This document shows positions 15,234 to 24,754 of a DNA stretch of 61,563 nucleotides, in pieces (position 1 is the stretch's first letter; each line of letters begins with the position of its first letter). The notes under the pieces were generated by a model. It made no database searches. It was not told the origin of the DNA and worked only from the letters and a program-made list of their open reading frames with translations. Origin of the DNA: Deltaproteobacteria bacterium. GTDB taxonomy: Bacteria; Desulfobacterota; GWC2-55-46; DRQE01. The stretch spans positions 1 to 61,563 of the forward strand of contig WGEY01000069.1 in assembly GCA_015492495.1 (NCBI GenBank), read 5' to 3'. A program made the position numbers and the translations under genes.

Positions 15234-16781
15234 ATGGCAAAAAGGTTCTGGAACATTCGGGTGCTCGCCGTGGACGACGAGCCCAAAAACATCGAGCTCC
15301 TCAGCGCGATATTCGAGGGATACGGTTGCAAGATCGACACCGCACCGGACGGCTTCAAGGCGCTCGCGCTCCTCGATACTGCGGCCTACGACGTCGTAAT
15401 AACGGATATACGGATGCCGGTCATGGACGGGCTGGCCTTCTACAAAGACCTCGTACGCAGGATGCCGTCGATGAAGGGGAAGGTGATATTCACAACCTCC
15501 GACCTCGATCAGAAGAGCGAGCTCTTGATAAAGGCCGCCGGATGCAGGTATGTTTTGAAGCCGCTGAGTGTGGTCAAACTCCTCGACACGGTGAACGAGG
15601 TGGTGGAACGCAGGGGAAGGGTGAGCAGGCCGGACCGCGAGCTCGTCCTCGAGTGCTTCCTCCTCTTCTCCTTCCTGTCCTTTTTTCTCCAGCTCCTTTC
15701 AGGCACCGCCGCCTACGGGGGTACGCTCAACCACAACTTGTGCAAGGAGTGCCATGCGGATGTACACAGCGAGGCGATGTCCATGCCCTACAAGCACTCG
15801 GTCGTGGACGAAAGGTGCGGGATGTGCCATGTGGTAGAAAGGAAGGTCTCCAGGTGGACGGGACTCGCCACCATGATACGGTCCACGCGGCCCGGGAAGG
15901 ATGTGCTGCTGCCGCTGAATAACATCTCTTACGACAAGATGCACATTGTCGAGGTCATTGCGAAGGACCGGCGCGGGAGGAAGTCGCGCCCGGTGGAGAT
16001 CGGGATCGACCCGCAGAACGTAGAGGACCTGCTGCCGGACGGGGATTCGCCTCCCGAGGTCTTCGACATAAGGGTTGAGAAGATACGCAAGGGGATATTC
16101 CCCGAGGCCACGCTTTCCTGGAGGACCGACTCGTACACAACGTCCTGGGTAGAGTACGGCCCCGACACCGGCTACGAGGAGACGAGCGGTTCGGGGACCG
16201 CGTACTCCAGAAGCCACGGCGCAACCCTCGTCAGGCTCAAAAAAAACACCGTCTACCACTTCAGGATAGTGGCAAGGGACGTTCTGGGCAACGTCGTGCA
16301 GACCGCGGACCACACCTTCGACACATCCATGGCGGTCGACGACCGCAAGGGCGAAGGCGTCCGCCGGGTGGCCTTCGACAGGAGCCTCCCCGTAATAAAG
16401 GACCTGAAGGTGGTGAAGACGGCGAAAGGCGGGGTGTGTCTGCTTGCGAGGTTCAACAAGCCCTCGACCGTCGAGGTACGCGTCAAGGAGGGGTCCGGGG
16501 ATGCCGCGGACGACCCCCATGGCGAGGGGTTCCTCCCGCCCATTGTCTCACAGATAGACGTCTGCGTAAGGTGTCACCGCCACGGGCTGTCCCATCCGGT
16601 GGGGGTTAGCTCCCGTAGCCCGAGGACGCGGGTGCCCGTGAACCTGCCCACGCTCCCGGGAGGAGTGATAACCTGCGTTACATGCCACTTTCCCCACGGC
16701 GGAGACAAGAGATACTTCGCGAGGCTGGATTTTCAGAGGGACATCTGCATAGAGTGCCACGGCGGGGGACCGTTCATCTGA
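15234..16781 (+). CDS. Fusion of response-regulator receiver, membrane helix and pentaheme cytochrome c
   Basis: A single uninterrupted 515-residue frame. Residues 7-125 form a receiver domain with acidic pair D14/D15, phosphoacceptor D58 (VVITDIRMP), T87/S89 and K109 (VLKP). A positively charged segment (126-136) precedes one hydrophobic helix (about 139-160). The rest carries five CxxCH heme sites (C170, C195, C444, C481, C505), with a fibronectin-like domain around 290-365. Hemes are attached outside the cytoplasm, so the helix would place the receiver inside and the cytochrome outside. ATG 15234 has GGAAGG 5 bases upstream. A GTG at 15621 (residue 130) could start a separate secreted cytochrome, but nothing stops the upstream frame. 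I know of no standard family with this order. Confidence 0.85.
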   Translation: MAKRFWNIRVLAVDDEPKNIELLSAIFEGYGCKIDTAPDGFKALALLDTAAYDVVITDIRMPVMDGLAFYKDLVRRMPSMKGKVIFTTSDLDQKSELLIKAAGCRYVLKPLSVVKLLDTVNEVVERRGRVSRPDRELVLECFLLFSFLSFFLQLLSGTAAYGGTLNHNLCKECHADVHSEAMSMPYKHSVVDERCGMCHVVERKVSRWTGLATMIRSTRPGKDVLLPLNNISYDKMHIVEVIAKDRRGRKSRPVEIGIDPQNVEDLLPDGDSPPEVFDIRVEKIRKGIFPEATLSWRTDSYTTSWVEYGPDTGYEETSGSGTAYSRSHGATLVRLKKNTVYHFRIVARDVLGNVVQTADHTFDTSMAVDDRKGEGVRRVAFDRSLPVIKDLKVVKTAKGGVCLLARFNKPSTVEVRVKEGSGDAADDPHGEGFLPPIVSQIDVCVRCHRHGLSHPVGVSSRSPRTRVPVNLPTLPGGVITCVTCHFPHGGDKRYFARLDFQRDICIECHGGGPFI

Positions 16782-16829
16782 CGGCCGGTGTACGCCGCCC
16801 CCTTGGCGGAACCTGACTGTACCATATCT

Positions 16830-17621
16830 TCACTCCCCCACCTTCACAAGAAGCCCCTTTTTCTTGACCCCCTTGAAGTTTAGGTAAAAGAAGACGACCG
16901 CCGCGCCGAGGTAGACCATGTTGAGCCCGGCGGCCCAGACGAGTTCCTTGGTGGGGAAGGTCCCGGTAGCTATCACATGGCGCATGCCCTCGAATACGTG
17001 TGAAGAGGGCACGTAGCGGGCTATCGTGCGGATCGACGGCGGCAGCACGCTTACCGGGTAGAAGACCGCTGAGACGGGCTGGAACAGGAATGCTATCCCC
17101 CAGGCGAGGACCTCGGCCTCCTGGCCGTACCTCAGGATGATGCCCGTCGTTATTATCCCCACGGCCCAGCCCATCACTATGAGGTTCGCCACGAGCGGGA
17201 CGAGCAGGACCCCGAACTGGAATATGTTGAACGAATACATCGCCATGGCCACGAGTATCATCACGGTCGATGCAAGAAAGAGCTTGAAGAGGCTTATCAG
17301 GAGGAGCGACAGCACGTACTCGACCGGGCTCATGGGGCTCACGAATACGTTCAGCAGGTTGCGGGACCACATGTCCTCGAGGAACGACACGCTTATGCCC
17401 TGCTGGCACCTGAATAGGATGTCCCACAGTATGAGCGCGCCCACGAAGAAGGTCACGAAGTCCGGGAGGCTTCCCTTGTAGGTCGATAGGTATACGCTTA
17501 TGAAGCCCCATACGAGCAGGTCCAGGAGCGGCCAGTAGAAGACCTCCATGAGCCTCGGCAGGCTCCTCCTGTACAGGTAAAGGTGCCTCGTGGTGTATGA
17601 AAGGACACGCGATACCTTCAC
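16830..17621 (-). CDS. ABC-2 type transporter permease
   Basis: This 263-residue integral membrane protein has about six helices, of the ABC-2 family: N-terminal amphipathic SRVLSYTTRHLYLYRRS, membrane segments from about residue 30, and a late YVPSSHVFEGMRHV motif typical of drug, heme or polysaccharide exporters. The GTG start overlaps the stop of the ATPase gene (GTGA), so the two form one coupled exporter operon. The substrate is unknown. Confidence 0.9.
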   Translation of the reverse strand: MKVSRVLSYTTRHLYLYRRSLPRLMEVFYWPLLDLLVWGFISVYLSTYKGSLPDFVTFFVGALILWDILFRCQQGISVSFLEDMWSRNLLNVFVSPMSPVEYVLSLLLISLFKLFLASTVMILVAMAMYSFNIFQFGVLLVPLVANLIVMGWAVGIITTGIILRYGQEAEVLAWGIAFLFQPVSAVFYPVSVLPPSIRTIARYVPSSHVFEGMRHVIATGTFPTKELVWAAGLNMVYLGAAVVFFYLNFKGVKKKGLLVKVGE

Positions 17622-18358
17622 CCTGCACCACCGTCCTTCCTGGCTATCTTAAGGAACACCTCCTCGAGGGTGGCCCCACTGAACTCCGCCATTATCTCCG
17701 CCGGCCCGCCCGAGGCAACGATCCTTCCCCTGTCGAGGAATATGATCCTGTCGCACATCTCCTCCATCTCCTGCATGTTGTGCGAGGTATAGAGGATGGA
17801 GAGCGCCCGTTCACGGTTGAACCGCTTGAGGAGCTTACGCGTCCTGTCGGCCATGTCCGGGTCGAGGCTCGCGGTGGGCTCGTCGAGAAACAGCACCTCC
17901 GGGTCGTTCAGGAGCGACTTTGCAAGGCTCACCCTCGTGATCTGGCCGGACGATAGCCTCCTGGTGGGCTCGTTCTTTATCTCTTCTATCCCGAAGACAT
18001 CGAGGAGCTCGGCTATCTTCTTCCTGCGGCCCCTGACCCCGTAGAGCCTCGAAAAGACGGTCAGGTTCTCCCTTACGGTAAGGGAGTAGGGCAGGGAGAC
18101 GTACGACGAGGAGAAGTTCACCCTCGATAGTATCTCCTCGCGGTTCCGCCTGAGGTCCATTCCCAGTATACGTATGTCACCGGCCGTAGGGGTCGTGAGG
18201 CCCAGGAGCATGTGCATCGTCGTGGTCTTTCCGGCGCCGTTGGGCCCGAGGATACCGAGTATCTCACCCTTCATGACCTCGAAGGAGATACCGTCAACGG
18301 CCTTGAAGCCGTTGAATACCTTTGTAAGTCCTCTTACCTCTACAACTCGTTCTGCCAT
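17618..18358 (-). CDS. ABC transporter ATP-binding protein
   Basis: This 246-residue nucleotide-binding subunit has Walker A GPNGAGKTTTMHML, Q-loop region SSSYVSLPYSLTVRENL (the usual Gln is replaced by Ser), signature LSSGQITRVSLAKSLL, Walker B EVLFLDEPTASLD and switch His in YTSHNMQEM. It powers the permease encoded immediately downstream. ATG 18358 (starting MAERVVEV) is preferred over ATG 18397, which would add 13 residues and leave almost no leader from the predicted promoter. Confidence 0.92.
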   Translation of the reverse strand: MAERVVEVRGLTKVFNGFKAVDGISFEVMKGEILGILGPNGAGKTTTMHMLLGLTTPTAGDIRILGMDLRRNREEILSRVNFSSSYVSLPYSLTVRENLTVFSRLYGVRGRRKKIAELLDVFGIEEIKNEPTRRLSSGQITRVSLAKSLLNDPEVLFLDEPTASLDPDMADRTRKLLKRFNRERALSILYTSHNMQEMEEMCDRIIFLDRGRIVASGGPAEIMAEFSGATLEEVFLKIARKDGGAG

Positions 18359-18412
18359 GGTTAGGATGGGCCGGAGCCAAGATTGTGGAATACTCATGAA
18401 GGGACATAGTAT

Positions 18413-18440
18413 CTTATATCCCGTGCATTGTAAATTGCAA
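18413..18440 (-). promoter_or_regulatory. Putative promoter of the ABC exporter operon
   Basis: Read on the minus strand: TTGCAA (18440-18435), 16-bp spacer, TATAAG (18418-18413). The predicted start at about 18406 gives a leader of some 48 nt to the ATG at 18358. Confidence 0.45.
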
Positions 18441-18541
18441 CCTCTTCCGCCGGGGTCTGCAGGGCCAACCTAATCCTTGCCTAAGCGCCCTGTTTTTTGT
18501 ATCATCGAGAGGATGTACCCACGAAAGGCGGTTTCCGTGTA

Positions 18542-19192
18542 ATGCTCATAACGTTCGAAGGGATAGAGGGGTGCGGCAAGACGACCCAGCTCGCGATGCT
18601 CCTGGGCCACCTCCGCAAGAAGGGCATGGACGTCATGGCCGTAAGGGAGCCCGGCGGCACTGCGCTCGGCGAGAAGGTGCGGGCGATACTGCTGAACCGG
18701 CACGGTGGGGGTGAGAAGGAGGGGATCAGCCACTGGTCCGAGCTCTTCCTCTACGAGGCGTGCAGGGCACAGCTCGTCTCACGTGTGATAGCGCCCGCCC
18801 TCGAAGACGGCAGGATCGTTCTCTGCGACAGGTTCACTGACTCCACCGTGGCCTACCAGGGCTACGGCAGGGGCCTTCCACTCGACGCGGTGACATCGAT
18901 AAACGGCTGGGCCGCACAGGGGATAAGGCAGGACCTGACCTTCCTCATAGACTGCCCGGTGGAGGTCGGGCTCGGCAGGGCGTGGTCGAGGATAGGGTCC
19001 GGCGGTGCGGCGCCCGAGGAGCGTGAAGACCGCTTTGAGAGGGAAGAGATCGAGTTCCACGAGAGGGTCAGGCGCGGGTACCTCGAGATGGCCGCAAAGG
19101 AGCCGGAGAGGATAAGGCTCATCGACGGAAGCAGGGAAATCCCTGACATACACAGGGAAATATGTGATATCATAGACGGTATGATGGGTTGA
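18542..19192 (+). CDS. tmk: Thymidylate kinase
   Basis: This 216-residue enzyme phosphorylates dTMP to dTDP. It has P-loop EGIEGCGKTTQ, DR(F/Y) motif CDRFTDSTVAYQGYGRG, and a lid with REDRFERE. Length is typical. ATG 18542 gives the canonical start LITFEGIEG. It heads the run tmk-holB-ricT-metG-tatD, an order common in many bacteria. Confidence 0.95.
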   Translation: MLITFEGIEGCGKTTQLAMLLGHLRKKGMDVMAVREPGGTALGEKVRAILLNRHGGGEKEGISHWSELFLYEACRAQLVSRVIAPALEDGRIVLCDRFTDSTVAYQGYGRGLPLDAVTSINGWAAQGIRQDLTFLIDCPVEVGLGRAWSRIGSGGAAPEEREDRFEREEIEFHERVRRGYLEMAAKEPERIRLIDGSREIPDIHREICDIIDGMMG

Positions 19193-19249
19193 TCCCCGTC
19201 TCCACAGCCACGGTCGTACGTACAGGCCGGCATCGGGGCACTTTTAGAT

Positions 19250-20242
19250 ATGCGTTTTCAGGATATCCTCGGGCACGGAAAGGAGATCGGGCTGCTCAAG
19301 AGGGCCGTCCGGGACAAAAGGGCGGCGCACGCCTACCTCTTTGCCGGACCGGACGGGGTGGGCAAGTCCCTTGTTGCAGAGGCATTCGCCGCGGCGCTCA
19401 ACTGCGAGGACTTTGAAGAGGACGCCTGCGGAAGGTGTCCGTCCTGCAGGGCCATGGAGGCCGCGGCGCATCCGAACCTGCTCCGTGTGGGGCCTGAAAA
19501 GGGCGTGCTCAGGATAGACAGCGTGAGGGAGCTTCAGAGGGCTCTCAACTACAAGGTCGAAAGCGGATTCAGGGTCGCGGTGGTCGACGGGGCCGATCTC
19601 ATGGTGAGGGCCGCCTCGAGCGTCTTTCTCAAGACCCTCGAGGAGCCGCCTTCCGGCTCCATCATAGTGCTGCTTTCGTCAAGGCCCGACAACCTGCTTC
19701 CGACCATACTCTCCAGGTGCCAGAGGATAAACTTCGGGCCGCTCGGCGAGGATGTCGTCGCAGGGGTGATCGAAGAGAGATGCGGGCTCGGGGAAGAAGA
19801 GGCCAGGACCGTCGCCAGGTTGAGCGGCGGGAGCCTATCGAGGGCGCTCAAGGCCGTGGACAAGGGGATACTCGAAAAGAGGGATGACCTCTTAAAGAGG
19901 CTCCGCGCCGCAGGCAGGGGTGATGCAGCCGGGCTCCTGGACCTTGCGGAGGCGCTTTCCAAGGACGAGGACCTCGACGAGATGCTGGAGATCCTCAAGG
20001 TCTGGTACAGGGACCTCGTCGTGCGTGTTGCGGGCTGCCCGGAGCTGGTCATAGACCGTGACACAGAGGACATCACCGAGTGCCTGGGAGGGTGCTCTAT
20101 CGACCGGTCGATAGACCTTTTCGGTCTCGTCGAGGAGACACGGCGGAACGTCTTGCCGCCGCGTAACGCAAACAAGAGGCTCGCCCTGGAGGCGCTTCTT
20201 GCGGGCCTTTCGGGCGGCAGGCCCAGCCGTGTTTCGCCGTGA
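19250..20242 (+). CDS. holB: DNA polymerase III delta' subunit
   Basis: This 330-residue clamp-loader AAA+ protein has N-terminal ILGHGKEIGLLKRA, Walker A AGPDGVGKSLVA, zinc-module cysteines CGRCPSC, and sensor segments LKTLEEPPSG and ILSRCQRINF. It forms part of the complex that loads the sliding clamp. It lies 57 bp after tmk on the same strand. Confidence 0.93.
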   Translation: MRFQDILGHGKEIGLLKRAVRDKRAAHAYLFAGPDGVGKSLVAEAFAAALNCEDFEEDACGRCPSCRAMEAAAHPNLLRVGPEKGVLRIDSVRELQRALNYKVESGFRVAVVDGADLMVRAASSVFLKTLEEPPSGSIIVLLSSRPDNLLPTILSRCQRINFGPLGEDVVAGVIEERCGLGEEEARTVARLSGGSLSRALKAVDKGILEKRDDLLKRLRAAGRGDAAGLLDLAEALSKDEDLDEMLEILKVWYRDLVVRVAGCPELVIDRDTEDITECLGGCSIDRSIDLFGLVEETRRNVLPPRNANKRLALEALLAGLSGGRPSRVSP

Positions 20243-20283
20243 TACACATGCAAGCAAGGAACAGAACGGAGGTTCAGGGATAG

Positions 20284-21012
20284 ATGGCAAGGGTTGTAGG
20301 CATAAGGTTCAAGACAGCCGGAAAGATATACCACTTCGATGCGGGCGACCTCGACCTCAAGAGGGGAGACGTGGTGATAGTCGAGGTCGACAAGGGGATA
20401 GGCATGGGCAGGGTGGTCTTTGCGCCTGTAGAGATGGATGAGCGGAGGCTCGAGCGCGCGTTGAAGAAGATCGTGCGCAAGGCCGACGATGTGGACCTGG
20501 AAAGGAACCGTTTCAACAGGGACCGCGAAGAGGAGGCCTTCAGGATATGCAAGGAGAAGATAGCCAAGTACAAGCTGCCGATGAAGCTCGTGGACGTGGA
20601 GTATCTCTTCGACTCGAGCAAGGCGATATTCTACTTCACGTCCGAGACACGCGTCGACTTCAGGGACCTGGTCAAGGATCTTGCATCGTGCTTTTATACG
20701 CGCATAGAGATGCGGCAGATCGGCGTGAGGGACGAGGCCAAGCACGTGGGAGGGCTCGGCCCCTGCGGAAGGGAGCTCTGTTGCGCGTCATTCCTCAAGG
20801 ACTTCGAACCCGTTACGGTCAAGATGGCAAAGGAGCAGAACCTGACGCTTAATCCCCTCAAGATATCCGGGCTGTGCGGAAGGCTCATGTGTTGCCTCGG
20901 TTACGAGCTCAACTCCTCTTCATGCAACAAGAACAGGAAAGGCAGGGGCAGGGGATGCGACAGCGGGGGATGTGCGGAGCCCGACCGCGCGGAGGACAGG
21001 CCCGGGACATGA
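20284..21012 (+). CDS. ricT: PSP1/RicT family protein
   Basis: This 242-residue protein has the PSP1 C-terminal domain: VVGIRFKTAGKIYHFD at the start, conserved VEYLFDSSKAIFYFT, and the cysteine motifs CGRELCCASF and GLCGRLMCCLGYE that bind Fe-S in the Bacillus RicT complex with RicA and RicF. The poly-basic, Cys-containing tail beyond residue 215 is variable. The stop overlaps the metG ATG (ATGA), so expression is coupled. No ricA or ricF is seen here. Confidence 0.9.
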   Translation: MARVVGIRFKTAGKIYHFDAGDLDLKRGDVVIVEVDKGIGMGRVVFAPVEMDERRLERALKKIVRKADDVDLERNRFNRDREEEAFRICKEKIAKYKLPMKLVDVEYLFDSSKAIFYFTSETRVDFRDLVKDLASCFYTRIEMRQIGVRDEAKHVGGLGPCGRELCCASFLKDFEPVTVKMAKEQNLTLNPLKISGLCGRLMCCLGYELNSSSCNKNRKGRGRGCDSGGCAEPDRAEDRPGT

Positions 21013-22553
21013 ACAAAGCCGTGGATACCTTTTACGTCACCACACCCATATACTACGTCAACGACATCCCGCACATAGGGCACGCTTACACGACCGTGAG
21101 CGCGGACTGCCTCGCCAGGTACAAGAGGCTCAAGGGCTACAGGGTCCTCTTTCTTACGGGCACGGACGAGCACGGGCAGAAGGTCGAAAAGGCGGCGACC
21201 GCCGCCGGATTGACCCCGAAGGAGCTGGCGGACCGTGTGGTCGTGAGGTTCAAGGACCTGTGGAAGGTGCTCGACATCTCAAACGACGACTTCATACGCA
21301 CGACCGAGGAGAGGCACCGCCGCGCCGCAACCCGCATCTGGCAGGAGGTGGCCCGCAGGGGCGACATATACCTTGGAGAATACGAGGACTGGTACTGTAC
21401 GCCTTGCGAGAACTTTCTCACCTCGAACCAGCTCGCAGACGGCAGGTGCCCGGACTGCGGCAGACCGGTGGACAGGCTCAAGGAGAAGAGCTACTTCTTC
21501 AGGTTGTCGAGGTACGGCGAGAGGATACTGAAGTACATCGAGGAGAACCCCGGATTCATCGGTCCGCCGGAGAGAAGGAACGAGATGGTAAGCTTCATAA
21601 AGGAGGGGCTCAGGGACTTGAGCGTCAGCAGGACGACCTTTTCATGGGGCATACCAGTGCCCGGAGACCCTTCGCACGTCATGTACGTCTGGTTCGACGC
21701 CCTGACCAATTACCTCACTGCAACCGGCTACCCGGACGAAAGGTACAGGGAGTTCTGGCCGGCGGACGTGCATATAATAGGCAAGGACATCCTGAGGTTC
21801 CACACGGTCTACTGGCCGGCCTTCCTGATGAGCGCGGGAATAGCCCCGCCCAAGAAGGTCTTTGCCCACGGCTGGTGGACGGTAGACGGCAGGAAGATGA
21901 GCAAGTCGCTCGGAAACGTCGTCGACCCGTTCGCTGTGGCAGGAGATTACGGTACGGACCAGTTCAGGTACTTTCTCCTGCGTGAGGTGCCCTTCGGCCT
22001 TGACGGCGACTTTTCCACAGCCACCCTGAAGGGCAGGATAAACGGTGAACTCGCAAACGACCTCGGCAACCTCCTCAGCCGGACCGTGTCGATGATAGCG
22101 AGGTACCTGAACGGTGAGGTGCCGGCGAGGGTAGCATCCCGGGACAGGGCGGAGCTTGAAGGACGGTTGCAGTCCATGTTCCGGGAGCTGCTGGACAGGG
22201 TCGACTCTTCAATGGAAGAGCTCGCCTTCCACCATGCGCTCGAAGCGATATGGTCCGTTATAAGGGAGATGAACGGCTACGTGGAGAGGGCGGCGCCTTG
22301 GCAGGTGGCCAAGGCCGGGGACCGTGAAGGGCTTTCAAACGTGCTCTTCACCCTCTGGGAGGGGCTGAGGATACTGTCCGTTTACCTCTTTCCGTTCATG
22401 CCCGGATCGGCGCAGAGGATATGGGACCAGCTCGGGGTGGATGAAAGGATCGGGGACCGCTCAATCGATGATCTGGCGCGCTGGGGAAGCGAGGTCCCGG
22501 CCCTCCGGGTCGAGAAGGGACCACCGCTCTTTCCCAGGGTCGAAGAAGCATAG
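21009..22553 (+). CDS. metG: Methionyl-tRNA synthetase
   Basis: This 514-residue class I synthetase has an HIGH-type site in DIPHIGHAYTTV, zinc-binding CTPCENF and CPDCG, and KMSKS in DGRKMSKSLGN. It ends after the anticodon-binding helices without the C-terminal EMAP-like tRNA-binding domain, so it is the short form. The start overlaps the ricT stop. Confidence 0.96.
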   Translation: MNKAVDTFYVTTPIYYVNDIPHIGHAYTTVSADCLARYKRLKGYRVLFLTGTDEHGQKVEKAATAAGLTPKELADRVVVRFKDLWKVLDISNDDFIRTTEERHRRAATRIWQEVARRGDIYLGEYEDWYCTPCENFLTSNQLADGRCPDCGRPVDRLKEKSYFFRLSRYGERILKYIEENPGFIGPPERRNEMVSFIKEGLRDLSVSRTTFSWGIPVPGDPSHVMYVWFDALTNYLTATGYPDERYREFWPADVHIIGKDILRFHTVYWPAFLMSAGIAPPKKVFAHGWWTVDGRKMSKSLGNVVDPFAVAGDYGTDQFRYFLLREVPFGLDGDFSTATLKGRINGELANDLGNLLSRTVSMIARYLNGEVPARVASRDRAELEGRLQSMFRELLDRVDSSMEELAFHHALEAIWSVIREMNGYVERAAPWQVAKAGDREGLSNVLFTLWEGLRILSVYLFPFMPGSAQRIWDQLGVDERIGDRSIDDLARWGSEVPALRVEKGPPLFPRVEEA

Positions 22554-22747
22554 CGTGCGGCCGCCTGCAGGCGGCCGCACGGGACTTCGTACCGACCGCC
22601 CGACGATGCAGCAACCCCAAGGCCGCCGCATGCGGGCGCGGCTCCCGATGGTATCCGGAACATATTTGCTGGAAAATGCATAGCGAGCGCTGAGCTTGCT
22701 GCAGGGAGCCTTCAATCCAAGCGGCCTCGAGGCCGCTTCAGTACAGC

Positions 22748-24157
22748 ATGGAGATGATCGACAGGATGGAAAGACTCATTGACTCGCATGCACACCTCGA
22801 TGACCCGCGGTTCGACACAGACCGCCGGGAGGTCATAGCAAGGGCCAAGGAGGCCGGGGTCAAGGCCATAATAACGGTCGGCTGCTGGGACGGAGAGAGG
22901 GGCTTCGACGGTACACTCTCCGTTGCGGCCTCGGATGAGTGTGTCTTCGCCGCGGCAGGTGTTCACCCCCATGACGCAAAGGATGTCTCCGGGACGGAGC
23001 CCTTTGATCTCTTGCGGCGCCTGGCTGCCGAGGGGAGGCTCGTGGCAATAGGAGAGACGGGGCTCGACTACCATTACACCCACTCGCCCAGGGATGTGCA
23101 GAGGGATGTGTTCATACGGCACATAAGGCTTGCCAGGGAGGTCGGCCTGCCGCTCATCGTGCATTCGCGCGAGGCGGATCAAGAGACCATCGAGATCCTC
23201 AGGGGCGAGGGCGCGGAGGAGGCCGGAGGGGTCATACACTGCTTCTCCGGCGGTGAGAAGATGGCGCGCGAGGCCCTCGAGATGGGCCTTTACCTCTCGT
23301 TCACAGGGGTCGTGACCTTCCCGAAGGCCGAAGGCGTGCGCGCGGTCCTTAAAGGGGTGCCCACGGAGAGGATACTCGTCGAGACCGACTGCCCCTACCT
23401 TGCGCCTGTGCCGCACAGGGGCAGACGCTGCGAGCCTGCCCATGTCGTCGAGACCGCCCGGAGGATAGCCGAGCTAAAGGGGCTCAGCCTCGATGACATA
23501 GCGAGGATAACGACGCTCAATGCAGAGACCATCTTCGGCCTCGCCGAAGATACGGAGCCAAGGGCCAGGATAGCGTACGTCATAAGGAACTCGCTCTACC
23601 TCAACATAACCAACAGGTGCACGAACTACTGCGCCTTCTGCGCGAAGTTCAGGGACTATACGGTCAAGGGGCACTACCTGAAGCTCGAGAGGGAGCCGGA
23701 CTTCGCCGAGGTCCTCAAGGCCGTCGGCCCGGAGCCCGAAAGGTACGACGAGGTCGTCTTCTGCGGCTTCGGCGAGCCGCTCATAAGGCTCGACCTCGTC
23801 AAGAAGGTGGGCATGCACCTGAAGAGGAGGGGCTGCAGGATAAGGATCGACACCGACGGGCTCGCGAACCTGGTGCACGGAAGAAACGTGCTGCCGGAGC
23901 TGATGTTCGTCGACTGCATATCGGTGAGCCTCAACGCCCCGGACTCCGAGACCTACCAGAAGCTCTGCAAGACACCCTTCGGCGACAGGGCGTATCCGGC
24001 GATCCTCTGGTTTCTGAGGGAGGCGAAGAAGTACATACCGAAGGTCGTGGCCTCTGTGGTGGCCGTGCCTGGCCTTGACGTGGAGGCCGCAAGGAAGGTC
24101 GCGGAAGAAGAGATCGGGGTGGCCTTCAGGGTCAGGGAGTACAACGAGGTTGGTTAA
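22748..24157 (+). CDS. tatD: TatD family hydrolase fused to TatD-associated radical SAM domain
   Basis: This 469-residue fusion joins two enzymes. Residues 8-265 are a TatD metal-dependent DNase/deacylase: DSHAHLDD, GETGLDYHY, HSREAD, HCFSGG and ETDCPYL carry the metal ligands. Residues 275-469 are a radical SAM domain with CTNYCAFC and FCGFGEPLIR, matching the TatD-linked radical SAM family (TIGR04038), usually encoded by a separate adjacent gene. The two therefore probably act in one process, still undefined. ATG 22748 is used; in-frame ATGs at 22754 and 22766 are possible. Confidence 0.92.
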   Translation: MEMIDRMERLIDSHAHLDDPRFDTDRREVIARAKEAGVKAIITVGCWDGERGFDGTLSVAASDECVFAAAGVHPHDAKDVSGTEPFDLLRRLAAEGRLVAIGETGLDYHYTHSPRDVQRDVFIRHIRLAREVGLPLIVHSREADQETIEILRGEGAEEAGGVIHCFSGGEKMAREALEMGLYLSFTGVVTFPKAEGVRAVLKGVPTERILVETDCPYLAPVPHRGRRCEPAHVVETARRIAELKGLSLDDIARITTLNAETIFGLAEDTEPRARIAYVIRNSLYLNITNRCTNYCAFCAKFRDYTVKGHYLKLEREPDFAEVLKAVGPEPERYDEVVFCGFGEPLIRLDLVKKVGMHLKRRGCRIRIDTDGLANLVHGRNVLPELMFVDCISVSLNAPDSETYQKLCKTPFGDRAYPAILWFLREAKKYIPKVVASVVAVPGLDVEAARKVAEEEIGVAFRVREYNEVG

Positions 24158-24386
24158 CTGGAAACGGATGTCGATGACAGAAGGTCCCTGTTGCGCCCGC
24201 TTACTTTACTTTATCCCGAGGCGCCCCTGTTCTTCAAATCGGCCGGATCACGCACGATCCGGGATGAATAAGGGACGCAATCTCAAGACGCACTAAACCG
24301 GCAAGCAAGAAGAGCCGGTCCGGCGGGGCCCTTGGCTTTACCGCACGGAATGCCGCTTTTATCTCGATGACCCTGGGAGCTGAATT

Positions 24387-24563
24387 ATGGAAGTCAGATT
24401 CTGCAGCTTTGATTGCAGGTACGCAAAGGCCGAGAAGGCGACGAGTGCGGCCGAAAGCTGCATGACCTTCAACGCCGTCTACTGCAGGAAGCTCAAGAGG
24501 CGCATCTCAAAGGGGATGCCGTGCCCGGCCGCGAAGGGAACGAAACGGGCCCCGAAAAAGTGA
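24387..24563 (+). CDS. Small cysteine-rich basic protein (58 residues)
   Basis: A short frame not long enough for usual gene-calling limits. It starts MEVRFCSFDCRYA and has cysteines at 6, 10, 25, 33 and 46, with a lysine/arginine-rich C-terminus. GGGAGC lies 7 bases before the ATG, and the next gene (era) starts 191 bp later on the same strand. The Cys spacing suggests a metal or zinc-ribbon-like site; I do not recognise the family. Nothing else is visible in 24158-24386. Confidence 0.6.
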   Translation: MEVRFCSFDCRYAKAEKATSAAESCMTFNAVYCRKLKRRISKGMPCPAAKGTKRAPKK

Positions 24564-24754
24564 CGGCAGGTTGACCGAACCGGCGGTCCGTCTGGGGCGC
24601 AAGGTCCCCGGTACCTGCACCAGCCTCTTTGACTCTACCCCCTCTAAATGCTATCCTTGAAGATGCACAGGCTGCAGCGGGACCGCAGGGCCCGCTGCGT
24701 GCGGCTCGCAGACAGCGGAGAGATGACACGGCGGCTTGCCGCGGAGCTTAGATT

